Positions 17,469 to 25,577 of a stretch of DNA of 53,443 bases are shown piece after piece. Position 1 is the first letter of the stretch, and each line of letters starts with the position of its first letter. Under the pieces are notes generated by a model. It had not been told where the DNA came from, did not search any database, and worked only from the letters and a program-made list of their open reading frames with translations. The position numbers were made by a program, and so were the translations under genes. This DNA comes from Gammaproteobacteria bacterium (GTDB lineage Bacteria > Pseudomonadota > Gammaproteobacteria > UBA9214): assembly GCA_022340485.1 (NCBI GenBank), contig JAJDNX010000101.1, forward strand, positions 1 to 53,443. The letters are read 5' to 3'.

Positions 17469-18035
17469 ATGGGTGCTGGTGTAATTCCCTTTACCGTGAC
17501 CGGCAGCAAAGTCTCTTTTTTGTTTCAAACCACATTCAGCGGTAGAAAAGTTGGCTATCTCATCGACTTTGGTGGCGGCCTGGGAGCTGGCGAAGACTTC
17601 AAGGAAACCGCCATACGCGAGTTTGTCGAGGAAACCGAGACCATGTATTTCGCAGATGACTTGCAGCAGGCTTACCGCAGTGAAGAAAGGGTGAAACGTC
17701 AAATTCCAATCGTGGAGAACCTGTTTACCGAGACCCTCTCGGCTCACCCGCACTGGTGGTGCAAAAGGGCACCTGGAAACCCGGCCAACCCGAAGATCTG
17801 GAGAACGTTCTTTATCGAGTTCCCGTACCGCGATATTGAAGAACTGAACCGCGAATGGGTGACCGACAAAAGCGGTCGATTCAAGAAAAGGCGTGAATTA
17901 ATCTGGGTGGCGGGGAATGAGCTGCTCGACCTCTATGACCATGCCCCAGACAAGTTGTGGAAACGTGTCCGACAACTTGAAAACGCCAGAGAGACGATTC
18001 GGTCGATTCTGCAGAGCAAGGGGGACGCCCGCTAA
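17469..18035 (+). CDS. Nudix-domain protein with altered Nudix box
   Basis: A 188-residue protein with a Nudix hydrolase fold. The box reads GGLGAGEDFKETAIREFVEE followed by TET. It satisfies Gx5Ex7REUxEE, so the metal-binding glutamates are present, but the glycine of the terminal EExGU is replaced by glutamate. The N-terminus MGAGVIPFTVTGSKVSFLFQ is the usual first strand. Residues about 85-150 hold an unusual insert with HPHWWCKRAPGNPANPKIWR and are not typical of MutT. Nudix enzymes cleave nucleoside diphosphate-linked substrates; the substrate here cannot be named. The upstream 210 bp hold no gene that I can see. Confidence 0.85.
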   Translation: MGAGVIPFTVTGSKVSFLFQTTFSGRKVGYLIDFGGGLGAGEDFKETAIREFVEETETMYFADDLQQAYRSEERVKRQIPIVENLFTETLSAHPHWWCKRAPGNPANPKIWRTFFIEFPYRDIEELNREWVTDKSGRFKKRRELIWVAGNELLDLYDHAPDKLWKRVRQLENARETIRSILQSKGDAR

Positions 18036-18256
18036 GAAAGCGCCCGATCGACAGTTGCCTGTCGCTACAATGCAACTTCGAGCAATCCACATACCCCGAT
18101 AGCGGGTATTCAGTGTTGAGAAATCGCCATCAGCACCCTTTCTGTCACAGCCAGCCACCTGAAACCGCTACCAGGGTGTAACTCACGCGCAACTATGTCA
18201 CTATGCTCAACAGGACATGCCAAGCTTCTGGGTATGTCGCGCCTTGCAGGGTCGCC

Positions 18257-19114
18257 ATGTTGCAATACCTCGAGACACACGCCAGCATCCTCTATGCGGT
18301 CGCCTTTACCAGCACGATGCTGGGTGTCGTTTTCTGGGAGGGGCAGGCTCCTCTTCGGCAACCGGTTTTTTCACACCGGGTTCGCTGGCTTAGCAACTTC
18401 GGTATTTATGTCCTGAACACCCTACTTCTCTACCTGCTGTTGCCACTGAGCGCGGTTGCACTTGCGGCCATCCTGGCCGAGCGGGGCTGGGGCCTGTTCA
18501 ACAACCTTTCTGCACCGTTGTCGGTTGCGATGGCCACCTCGATCCTGGCACTGGATGGCTCGCATTACCTCAAGCACGTTGTGCTGCACAAGATCCCGCT
18601 GTTGTGGCGTTTCCATCGTGTGCATCACACCGACCTGGATTACGACTTCACCACCGGTATTCGTTTTCATCCCTTCGAATCAATCGTGAATGCCGTGATA
18701 ACCATGACCGTCATTGCGCTACTTGGTACACCGACCGCTGCCGTTGTCATTTTCGAGACGTCACTGGTGCTGGTGACCTTCATCGTGCATGCGAATATCA
18801 GGTATCCCGCAGCCCTCGACAAGGTATTGCGAACCCTTCTGGTGACGCCCGACATGCATCGCATCCACCACTCGGCAAGCCCCCTGGAAACCGACAGCAA
18901 CTACGGAGTGATCTTTTCCTGGTGGGACCGGCTCTTCGATACCCATGTCGCACAACCGCGCAACGGGCATGTTGGCATGAATCTTGGCCTGTTGGAATTT
19001 CGCGAAAGCAAGCACCAGACATTACCCTGGATGCTGGCTTGCCCATTTCTGGATATCGCAAGGAACCAGGCGCATAGTGGGCAGCAAGAGGCAACACTGA
19101 AGGTGCAGGAGTAA
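18257..19114 (+). CDS. Fatty acid hydroxylase/sterol desaturase family membrane protein
   Basis: Membrane-bound di-iron oxygenase of the sterol desaturase/fatty acid hydroxylase superfamily. The histidine clusters that bind the two irons are seen as SHYLKH, HRVHHTD and MHRIHHS, with the final NYGVIFSWWDRLFDTH block that ends this family. Four or so membrane helices precede and separate them. The ORF track starts at 18203, but ATG 18257 has an AGG at a proper distance and gives 285 residues starting at the first helix. In bacteria such enzymes modify lipids, carotenoids or hopanoid-like compounds; no lipid-pathway neighbour helps to choose. Confidence 0.9.
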   Translation: MLQYLETHASILYAVAFTSTMLGVVFWEGQAPLRQPVFSHRVRWLSNFGIYVLNTLLLYLLLPLSAVALAAILAERGWGLFNNLSAPLSVAMATSILALDGSHYLKHVVLHKIPLLWRFHRVHHTDLDYDFTTGIRFHPFESIVNAVITMTVIALLGTPTAAVVIFETSLVLVTFIVHANIRYPAALDKVLRTLLVTPDMHRIHHSASPLETDSNYGVIFSWWDRLFDTHVAQPRNGHVGMNLGLLEFRESKHQTLPWMLACPFLDIARNQAHSGQQEATLKVQE

Positions 19115-19272
19115 ACGATATACCCGAGGTCCCCCGCCGTGGTACCGGGATGACGGACATCTGCAGACATAACTTGTTGGCGGCACCTGCGGAGATTCCG
19201 GAGTACCGTGACTCGATTGATCACGAGCGGGGCGGAGGGTTTAGAAAAGCGACCAGAAGGCCGCTGCCTTGG

Positions 19273-19410
19273 TTATTTGAAAAGATCGATTCCTGTAACG
19301 TATTCGCACTCGGGTTCTTCGTCTCCAGTATCGGAACCCTGTCCTGCGAAGGTGGTGTTGGCAAGTACCAGCATAAATAAAAACAATAAAGAAAGTTTTA
19401 CAGTATCCAT
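19273..19410 (-). CDS. Small exported peptide (45 aa), not in ORF track
   Basis: A 45-residue ORF, too short for the supplied track. It starts MDTVKLSLLFLFMLVLA, a textbook Sec signal sequence, with a likely cleavage after TTFA. The predicted mature peptide is about 22 residues, GQGSDTGDEEPECEYVTG and a few more, strongly acidic with a single cysteine. A purine-rich GAGGAAAAGG stretch lies about 10 bases upstream of the ATG. It begins 32 bp after the stop of another exported-protein gene on the same strand, so the two probably share a transcript. No function can be assigned; the signal peptide, ribosome site and operon position support a real gene. Confidence 0.6.
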   Translation of the reverse strand: MDTVKLSLLFLFMLVLANTTFAGQGSDTGDEEPECEYVTGIDLFK

Positions 19411-19442
19411 TGTTCCCGACCTTTTCCTCATGAAAAAAACGA

Positions 19443-19967
19443 TTACTGGAGATGTGCTGTATCGAGGGAACCAACCTGGCTCATGAGGCTGGCAAGCTTT
19501 GGATTGTCTGCAACCACAAAGGCAAAGTTATCCCATTGCTCATCCGTGAAGGTGGTCATGACAATTTCCCTGCAGGAGAGTTTTATCTTCAATAGCTGAC
19601 GCTGTAACTCCTGGATTTCTTCCTGGAACGCAAGCAGTTGCTCACCGCTGATGTCTGGCGATAGGGATTCAACCCGAAACTCAACCATCTTCTCGATGAT
19701 TTCGTTCATGACATTGACCATGTGCGTATAGTTGTCCTTTCCCCAAGCACGAAATGCAGTGACCTGTTCATCGGTAAGACCGATCGTGTCCTGATTTCTC
19801 AAGATAACCGGTAGCAAGGTTGGCATGAGGCCGGCGCCTTCAAGCAGGACGACTTTATCCATCACCGCCTTCCAGTCAACGCCAGCCAGAGGATCGTCAC
19901 CCTCCTGTTTTGCCAGTGCAACGCTACAAATAATGAATAACGCAAGGAAAGGTCCCAGATATTTCAT
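19443..19967 (-). CDS. Exported protein with LTxEQ-type motif, Spy/CpxP-like
   Basis: A periplasmic helical protein of 174 residues. The ORF track starts at 20060, but the internal ATG at 19967 begins MKYLGPFLALFIICSVALA, a clear signal peptide with cleavage near ALA. The mature part is almost entirely alpha-helical, with IGLTDEQVTAFRAWGKD and long amphipathic helices (ISGEQLLAFQEEIQELQRQ), resembling the LTxxQ repeats of Spy/CpxP-like periplasmic chaperones or metal sensors. It has a single cysteine in KIKLSCREIV. It is followed by the 45-residue exported peptide. The family link is tentative. Confidence 0.75.
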   Translation of the reverse strand: MKYLGPFLALFIICSVALAKQEGDDPLAGVDWKAVMDKVVLLEGAGLMPTLLPVILRNQDTIGLTDEQVTAFRAWGKDNYTHMVNVMNEIIEKMVEFRVESLSPDISGEQLLAFQEEIQELQRQLLKIKLSCREIVMTTFTDEQWDNFAFVVADNPKLASLMSQVGSLDTAHLQ

Positions 19968-20277
19968 GTTCCTGTACCCCTGTATCAGGTCCCGGAATCT
20001 GAACCAATGTGGGTGTTGAATTATAGTTGTTCTTGAGAGACGAACCATTGTGGAAAACACGTATAGGAATTTGCAGTCAGACGGTTCATATGAATTTTGT
20101 ATAGGCAGTTCATCTCACGTAGCCGCAAGCACTATGCCACCAACCGTAAGACACTAAGTTAATGTATCAAGGATCGATTATCTATGCGGCCCAACAAGCA
20201 TCAGCACTATGCTGGTGCTAAAGGCCACTCTATGCACTTTATCAACGCATTGATTGTTGTGGGCACCGCTGCGACTG
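19968..20277. other. Non-coding gap with hairpin at 20198-20218
   Basis: About 310 bp without a supported gene. The only structure I see is GCATCAGCA, loop CTA, TGCTGGTGC at 20198-20218, a nine-base-pair stem with one G-T pair. It lies downstream of the truncated DMT gene on the minus strand and could end that transcript, although no T-run follows. The ORF-track entry that extends into this gap is the untranslated 5' side of the exported-protein gene. Confidence 0.4.
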
Positions 20278-20559
20278 TTAGACCTCACGGGTAGGCTGCC
20301 TGTTCAGGATTACGAGCGCGATGCCTCCGAGAATCGCTACCGAGGCCAGTGCCGACAGCCAGTTGCCGCCGATACCCTGCCTGCCAGGCCTCATCCACAC
20401 CACCAGCGAAAGCATCACTGCTCCGGAAAGCAAGCGAATGGTAGTGAAGCTGGCAGCATCAATGCCGGTATGCTTGAGGGCAACTCTACAGAGAAGCAAA
20501 TTACCGGCAAACGCAGTCATCGCCAGCGCTGTCAGGGCAATGATGCGGACGTACGACAT
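20278..20559 (-). pseudogene. EamA/DMT transporter remnant with large internal deletion
   Basis: A 93-residue in-frame ORF whose two ends match the two ends of a DMT (EamA) inner membrane transporter. Residues 1-70 are the usual N-terminus (TALAMTAFAGNLLLCRVALKH, SFTTIRLLSGAV, GGNWLSAL). The next residues, ASVAILGGIALVILNRQ, are the usual extreme C-terminus, where the last helix ends. Full-length members have about 285 residues and ten helices, so roughly 190 residues are missing and the frame is kept. A transporter cannot work with three helices, so it is called a deletion pseudogene. It lies 13 bp after the LysR gene on the same strand and was probably cotranscribed with it. Confidence 0.8.
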
Positions 20560-20572
20560 TCCATGTTCCGGC

Positions 20573-21484
20573 TTACACCGCCGCTGCTTCCAGGATGCGT
20601 GCCGATTCCTCCTTGACAAAATTCTGAAATGCCTGCGCCACCAGTGACAACCGCTTGCCACTGCGGTAGACAATATACCAGTAACGCATGATCGGGAAAT
20701 TCACCACATCCAGAATCACCAGGTGCTTCAGTGCAAGCTCCATCCCCAGGGTATGCAGTGAAACAATACCCAGCCCCAGTCCCGCGGCTACCCCTTGCTT
20801 GATCGCCTCATTACTGCTCATTTCCATCGCCGTGGACAGTGCCAACTGGTTCGCGGCAAAAAACCGCTCCACGGCGGAGCGGGTACCGGAGCCCTGCTCG
20901 CGAACCAGAAAGGTTTCTTCATGCAGGCGTTCCAGGGGAATCTTGCTGGCTGTGACCAGTGGATGATCGGGCGGCGCAATCACCACCAGCGGGTTTTCCA
21001 TAAAGCGCTCGGCAACCAGGTCCATCTCCTCCGGTGGCTGGCCCATGATCACCAGGTCAGTGCGGTTCTCGACCAGTCCTTTCAATAACTGCTCGCGATT
21101 GGTCACGTCCAGACTTACTGTGACCTCACCATGTTGCTGGCAGAACATGGCCAGCAGACGTGGTGCAAAATAGTTGGCAGTACTGGCCACCGCGATGGTC
21201 AAGCGACCGCGTTGTAGCCCTTTCATCTCGTTTACGACCTGCTCGAGTTCCTCGAGTTGTGCGGTGATCGCCTTGGCATAGCGGCTGAATTCCTGTCCGG
21301 CATCGGTCAGGAAGACCTTTTTCCCAAGCTGTTCGAACAGTGGCAATCCCACTGACTGCTCCAGTTGCTTGATTTGCATGGACACGGCAGGCTGAGTCAG
21401 GTGCAGGGCTTCCGAGGCACGTGTGTAACTCAGGTATCGCGCCACCGCTTCAAAGATCTGCAATTGTCGGAAGGTGATGTTCAT
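20573..21484 (-). CDS. LysR-family regulator, CbbR-like
   Basis: A 303-residue LysR-type DNA-binding regulator. The N-terminal winged helix-turn-helix is clear: LQIFEAVARYLSYTRASEALHLTQPAVSMQIKQLE. The effector domain contains VTNREQLLKGLVENRTDLVIMGQPPEE and FLVREQGSGTRSAVERFF, segments typical of the CbbR branch that controls Calvin-cycle genes in autotrophs and of its close relatives. No cbb genes are in this window, so the target is unknown and the CbbR label is a similarity call. The start codon is preceded by AT-rich overlapping inverted repeats, probably its own operator. Confidence 0.92.
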   Translation of the reverse strand: MNITFRQLQIFEAVARYLSYTRASEALHLTQPAVSMQIKQLEQSVGLPLFEQLGKKVFLTDAGQEFSRYAKAITAQLEELEQVVNEMKGLQRGRLTIAVASTANYFAPRLLAMFCQQHGEVTVSLDVTNREQLLKGLVENRTDLVIMGQPPEEMDLVAERFMENPLVVIAPPDHPLVTASKIPLERLHEETFLVREQGSGTRSAVERFFAANQLALSTAMEMSSNEAIKQGVAAGLGLGIVSLHTLGMELALKHLVILDVVNFPIMRYWYIVYRSGKRLSLVAQAFQNFVKEESARILEAAAV

Positions 21485-21489
21485 GGGAA

Positions 21490-21516
21490 GAATATAGATA
21501 TATTCTTATAGAATAT
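21490..21516. promoter_or_regulatory. Triple GAATAT half-site operator upstream of LysR gene
   Basis: GAATAT-AGAT-ATATTC overlaps ATATTC-TTATA-GAATAT, giving three half-sites in alternating orientation within 27 bp, 6-32 bp upstream of the LysR start codon. LysR proteins commonly bind such interrupted dyads and repress their own gene. The AT-rich block stands out from its GC-rich surroundings. Confidence 0.55.
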
Positions 21517-21786
21517 AAAGAAAACATCTAAAATACTTATGGTGTTTGCCACGGGCGTGCATGGCAGATGCCTTACAAAGCAGCAAGCGTTTATTGCTAC
21601 ACTAGCGTCGGCCCGTAAAGCCAGCAAATTCTATCAGCATGGCGTATAGACGCCATGGGTCGATTGATAAAATGATTGCTAACAATAGGTTATTAATTTG
21701 CGATGATTGTTCCGTGGCAAAAACGTTTCTACCTGGTGAAACGGCACAAGCTCGCAACCAATCACATCGGCAACAAGGATCAAGCA
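21517..21786. other. Non-coding gap with perfect 8-bp hairpin
   Basis: No gene is visible between the LysR operator and the small membrane-protein gene. CATGGCGT, loop ATAG, ACGCCATG at 21638-21657 is a perfect eight-base-pair hairpin without a following T-run. The downstream part (about 21660-21720) is AT-rich and probably holds the promoter for the 21787-24370 genes. Confidence 0.4.
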
Positions 21787-22029
21787 ATGGAACGAAAGGG
21801 GGATATGCCGCTGTGGGTTTTTCTAGGCCTGCTCAATATCGAGACCCGTAAAGGAGCACGGTTGCTGTTCTGGTCGAGTCTGGCCTTCGCGCTGTTGTGC
21901 ATTCCATTGTCCTGGTATCTCAATGACTGGTGGTGGTTCGGCATCATGCTGCCCATCGTGATCTGGTATGGACTATCGATCAGGTGGGTGGACAGCCATT
22001 CCTTGTGGGACGAAAGCAAGCCGGATTGA
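21787..22029 (+). CDS. Small membrane protein upstream of HPP gene, unknown
   Basis: An 80-residue protein with two hydrophobic helices (GARLLFWSSLAFALLCIPL and DWWWFGIMLPIVIWYGLSI), tryptophan-rich, with a short charged end. The ORF track starts at 21703, but ATG 21787 has AAGGA about seven bases upstream. I do not recognise a family. It lies 8 bp before the HPP gene, which in turn overlaps nhaA, so the three probably form one operon. The gene set suggests an ion- or anion-transport accessory role, by context only. Confidence 0.7.
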   Translation: MERKGDMPLWVFLGLLNIETRKGARLLFWSSLAFALLCIPLSWYLNDWWWFGIMLPIVIWYGLSIRWVDSHSLWDESKPD

Positions 22030-22037
22030 CGATTGTG

Positions 22038-22997
22038 ATGGCAACCCTTTTCAAATACCTCGGCATTGAATTCACCCCGGTGAGCCATACCGAGCGGCTG
22101 GTATCGGCCCTTGGCAGCACCCTGGTCATTGCCTGCATCTTTCTCATCAGCCGCGCATCACTCGGCCCGACCGCGTCCCTGTTGATCGTGCCCTCCATGG
22201 GCGCCTCTGCGGTATTACTGTTTGCGGTACCCCACGGAGCGTTGTCACAACCCTGGAATGTCTTCGGCGGCCACATACTCTCTGCCCTGGTCGGCGTGAG
22301 CTGCTCCATGAGCATCGCGAATGAAACTGCTGCCGCCAGTATTGCGGTTGGGGGTGCCGTCGGAGTCATGTATTACCTGCGCTGTATCCACCCGCCGGGC
22401 GGCGCCACGGCACTCGCCGCCGTCATCGGTGGTGAGGCTACGCACGCACTCGGGTACCAGTTTGTGATTACACCCGTCCTGGTCAATGTGCTGGTGATGC
22501 TGGCGATCGGGGTCGCCTTCAATTTCATCTTTCCGTGGCGACGCTACCCCGCGTGGCTGGTCAACAAGGAAAAGCAAGCGCCTGCCGAAACCACCTGGGT
22601 CTCAGAGCGGCCTATCGAACATGCCGATCTGGTTGCGGCACTGAGCCAGATAGATTCCTTCATTGATGTCTCTGAAAATGACCTGCTGCGCATCTATCAG
22701 CTCGCCACCGGCGAAGCCCACCAGCGCCACCTGCATCCCGGACAAATTTTGCTCGGCCATTATTATGCAAACGGCGAAGCCGGTGAAGACTGGTCACTTC
22801 GACAGATAGTCGACGAGTCTCCCAACAGCAACCCGGAGCAGGACATGGTTGTCTACAAGGTCGTCGCCGGTGTCGACCTGAGATCATCCGGCATAGAATC
22901 ACGCACCGACTTTGCCCGCTGGGCCAATCACGAAGTCGTGCGCGAGAATGAACACTGGAAACGCGTAGCCCCTGAGATGCAAGGAAAACCGCCATGA
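22038..22997 (+). CDS. HPP-family membrane protein with C-terminal soluble domain
   Basis: An HPP-family integral membrane protein, named after the conserved RCIHPPGGATALAAVIGG motif seen here. The first 170 or so residues form four or five helices. The remaining 150 or so residues are soluble and hydrophilic (DLVAALSQIDSFIDVSENDLLRIY), an extension beyond the HPP core. Plant and cyanobacterial HPP proteins have been linked to nitrite transport, but bacterial members are largely uncharacterised. The start at ATG 22038 was chosen because the upstream frame runs through the preceding gene. The stop overlaps the nhaA start (ATGA), so HPP and NhaA are made together. Confidence 0.85.
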   Translation: MATLFKYLGIEFTPVSHTERLVSALGSTLVIACIFLISRASLGPTASLLIVPSMGASAVLLFAVPHGALSQPWNVFGGHILSALVGVSCSMSIANETAAASIAVGGAVGVMYYLRCIHPPGGATALAAVIGGEATHALGYQFVITPVLVNVLVMLAIGVAFNFIFPWRRYPAWLVNKEKQAPAETTWVSERPIEHADLVAALSQIDSFIDVSENDLLRIYQLATGEAHQRHLHPGQILLGHYYANGEAGEDWSLRQIVDESPNSNPEQDMVVYKVVAGVDLRSSGIESRTDFARWANHEVVRENEHWKRVAPEMQGKPP

Positions 22998-24370
22998 AAA
23001 CTGCAGAAAAAGGATCGTCAGAAAACGATCAAGGCATCTACCACGCCCCTTGGGAAAAGGCTTTTGACCGGGTCTTAACCCCCTTCGAGGAATTTATACA
23101 TCGCCAGACCACCAGTGGCCTGCTGTTGATGTCGACCGCCATACTTGCACTGCTGCTTGCCAATGGCCCCCTGGAATATTTTTACCAGCAGCTGCAGCAT
23201 CTCGAGGTCGGCCTCAGCATCGGCAGCTGGTCGCTGGAAAACGACCTGCACCACTGGATCAATGATGGCCTGATGGCCTTGTTCTTTTTCGTAGTCGGAC
23301 TGGAACTCAAGCGAGAAATCATGGTGGGTGAACTGGCAAACCCGCGCCAGGCGGCACTGCCCATCATTGCCGCGATCGGCGGCATGGTGGTACCCGCGTT
23401 GATCTACTTCGCGATCAACCCGCACGGCGATGCCGCCCGCGGCTGGGGCATCCCGATGGCGACGGACATTGCTTTTGCCCTTGGAGCCATTGCGCTGCTT
23501 GCCGGCCGCGTCCCCAAGGCATTGATCACCTTTCTGGTGGCGCTCGCCATCGTGGATGATCTCGGGGCAGTCATCGTGATTGCTGCTTTCTATACCGAGA
23601 CCCTCTCCATGGGCTGGTTGACTACCGCGGCTATCCTGTTTGGATTCCTGCTGATGCTCAATTTTGCCGGCATCCGCAAAATAACACCGTACTTCATCAT
23701 CGCCGTGTTTCTCTGGTACGCCTTGTTCGAGTCCGGCGTGCATGCCACCCTCGCTGGTGTGCTCGGTGCCTTCTCGATACCGGCACGTCCAAAATATGAT
23801 CCGTGCCGCTTCAGTGCGCAGGTCAAGGAATCCATCGCGCAATTCGATGCCAGCCATGTACCCGGGCAAAGTATTATGACCAATGACAAGCTGCGCGGCA
23901 TTGTACACTCTCTGGAGAGTGGTGCGCTGCAGGTCCAGGCACCGCTGCAGCGTCTTGAGCATGCCTGGCACCTGCCGGTCGCCTATCTGGTAATTCCTGT
24001 GTTCGCCCTGTTCAACGCCGGCATTCCGCTGGACTTCTCCAGTATCGGTACAACCCTGACACACCCGGTCACCCTCGGGGTATCCACGGGCCTGATCCTC
24101 GGCAAGGTACTCGGGATCTCGGTTTCCAGCTGGCTGGCAATCAAGGCAGGGATCGGACGCTTGCCGGCAGGCACCCGCTTTAACCAGATTGTCGGGGTCT
24201 CGTTGCTGGGTGGCATTGGCTTTACCATGTCCATCTTCATTGCCGAGCTGGGGTTTGCACACCAGCCGGAAATGCTGCTGATGGCCAAGACCGGCATCCT
24301 GTTTGCCTCGCTGTTTGCAGGTATTGCCGGTTTTATCTGGTTGTTCCTTGCCGGCAGCCGGGGGGACTGA
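22994..24370 (+). CDS. nhaA: Na+/H+ antiporter NhaA
   Basis: Electrogenic Na+/H+ exchanger of the inner membrane. It has the NhaA hallmarks MATDIAFALGAIALLAGRVP and AIVDDLGAVIVIAAFYT, the paired aspartates that bind Na+, and GIGFTMSIFIAELGF near the end. At 458 residues it is longer than E. coli NhaA (388): an N-terminal hydrophilic extension of about 35 residues and a soluble loop of about 60 residues between helices (around PARPKYDPCRFSAQVKESIAQFD) explain the difference. It is translationally coupled to the HPP gene. It is one of five Na+/H+-antiporter-type systems in this window. Confidence 0.96.
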   Translation: MKTAEKGSSENDQGIYHAPWEKAFDRVLTPFEEFIHRQTTSGLLLMSTAILALLLANGPLEYFYQQLQHLEVGLSIGSWSLENDLHHWINDGLMALFFFVVGLELKREIMVGELANPRQAALPIIAAIGGMVVPALIYFAINPHGDAARGWGIPMATDIAFALGAIALLAGRVPKALITFLVALAIVDDLGAVIVIAAFYTETLSMGWLTTAAILFGFLLMLNFAGIRKITPYFIIAVFLWYALFESGVHATLAGVLGAFSIPARPKYDPCRFSAQVKESIAQFDASHVPGQSIMTNDKLRGIVHSLESGALQVQAPLQRLEHAWHLPVAYLVIPVFALFNAGIPLDFSSIGTTLTHPVTLGVSTGLILGKVLGISVSSWLAIKAGIGRLPAGTRFNQIVGVSLLGGIGFTMSIFIAELGFAHQPEMLLMAKTGILFASLFAGIAGFIWLFLAGSRGD

Positions 24371-24402
24371 CATCCGCATCACAGTAAGGCGCTTCAATCC
24401 TT

Positions 24403-25095
24403 GTGTCTGAACGATATCGCATTGGCCTGCCATTGCTGGCACTGGTGCTGGCGAATCTTGTGCCACTGTTCGGGGTACTGTTGCTGGACTGGAACGTCGG
24501 CGCGATTGTGATGCTCTACTGGACAGAAAATCTGGTGATCGGTCTCTACACCCTGCTAAAGATGCTGCTTACCGGTGGCAGCGCTGCCCTCGGTATGATG
24601 CTGTTCTTCTGCCTGCACTATGGGGGCTTTTGTGCGATCCACGGTATGGTCGTGCTGGAACTGACAAGATTTGCCGGGGAAATTTCGACGCAGCTGCCTG
24701 CAGCCAGCTGGCCCGGACCACTGGTCCTGGTACAGAAGGCCCTCTACTTCGGGCAGCAAATACTTGACGCCGCGCCCCGAGAGTTTGCCTGGGCAAGCAT
24801 TGCCCTGTTGCTCAGCCATGGCGTTTCATTCCTGTTGCTGTTCATCGGGCAGCAGGAATACCGCCGCACCACCATCGACACCCTCATGACGGCGCCCTAC
24901 AAGCGCATCGCGGTATTACACATTGCGGTCATTATCGGCGGTTTCCTGACGGTCGAACTGGGCCAGCCGCTGGGCCTGCTACTGGCGCTGGTTGCGCTCA
25001 AGATCGGGATGGATATTATGCTGCATAATCGCTCACACCGTGCCATCGTTGCAACCAGGGGAGCGCTGCCAGGAAACGACCGCGCCAAACCATGA
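24403..25095 (+). CDS. DUF6498 family membrane protein
   Basis: A 230-residue inner membrane protein with about six helices. The segment MLYWTENLVIGLYTLLKML is the signature of the DUF6498 family, whose function is unknown. A GTG start at 24403 follows nhaA by 32 bp. The stop overlaps the ATG of the methyltransferase-like gene (ATGA). No catalytic motif is evident. Confidence 0.8.
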   Translation: MSERYRIGLPLLALVLANLVPLFGVLLLDWNVGAIVMLYWTENLVIGLYTLLKMLLTGGSAALGMMLFFCLHYGGFCAIHGMVVLELTRFAGEISTQLPAASWPGPLVLVQKALYFGQQILDAAPREFAWASIALLLSHGVSFLLLFIGQQEYRRTTIDTLMTAPYKRIAVLHIAVIIGGFLTVELGQPLGLLLALVALKIGMDIMLHNRSHRAIVATRGALPGNDRAKP

Positions 25096-25574
25096 CAGAA
25101 AACAGCAGCCGGGATGACCGACATGGTCCGAATGTGCGGGTACACCCGCCCATTATCTATGCCATCAGCATCCTCTCGGGTGTCGGACTGAACAACCTGT
25201 GGCCATTGCCGATGCCGTTCGGTCTCCATGATCGGCTCTATGGAAGCATTATTATTGCCCTTTCAGTCGGTATCGCAGCCTGGGCGCTGCTGCACTTTCA
25301 CAGGAACGATACCGATGTGCGCCCGGATAAACCGGACCGCACGCTGATCACCTCCGGGCCCTACCGTTTTACCCGCAACCCGCTCTATATCGTCCTGACG
25401 CTGGTACAAATTACAGTCGCTATCTGGCTGGATAACCTGTGGATCTTGTTGCTGGTGGTAGCGTCTGTCATTGTAATTACACGTTATGCCATCAGCCGGG
25501 AGGAACGCTATCTGGAACAACTGTTCGGTCATGAATACCTCAAGTACAAACAACGCGTACGGCGCTGGTTCTAG
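25092..25574 (+). CDS. Isoprenylcysteine carboxyl methyltransferase-like membrane protein
   Basis: A 160-residue membrane protein of the ICMT/PEMT-like methyltransferase superfamily. The diagnostic region is TSGPYRFTRNPLYIVLTL (the RNPxY motif) and, near the C-terminus, ISREERYLEQLFGHEYLKYKQRVRRWF (the conserved E..L...G..Y..Y...V.RW pattern), both involved in S-adenosylmethionine binding in this family. Four membrane helices are visible. Bacterial members probably methylate small lipid or isoprenoid substrates; none is identified. It overlaps the DUF6498 gene and lies 3 bp ahead of the next gene. Confidence 0.88.
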   Translation: MTENSSRDDRHGPNVRVHPPIIYAISILSGVGLNNLWPLPMPFGLHDRLYGSIIIALSVGIAAWALLHFHRNDTDVRPDKPDRTLITSGPYRFTRNPLYIVLTLVQITVAIWLDNLWILLLVVASVIVITRYAISREERYLEQLFGHEYLKYKQRVRRWF

Positions 25575-25577
25575 ACG

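Noticed and set aside
23075-24466. 463-aa minus-strand ORF opposite nhaA
   Set aside because: Composition is rich in Q, H, D and R without domains, as expected for the antisense of a membrane-protein gene. NhaA on the plus strand is certain.
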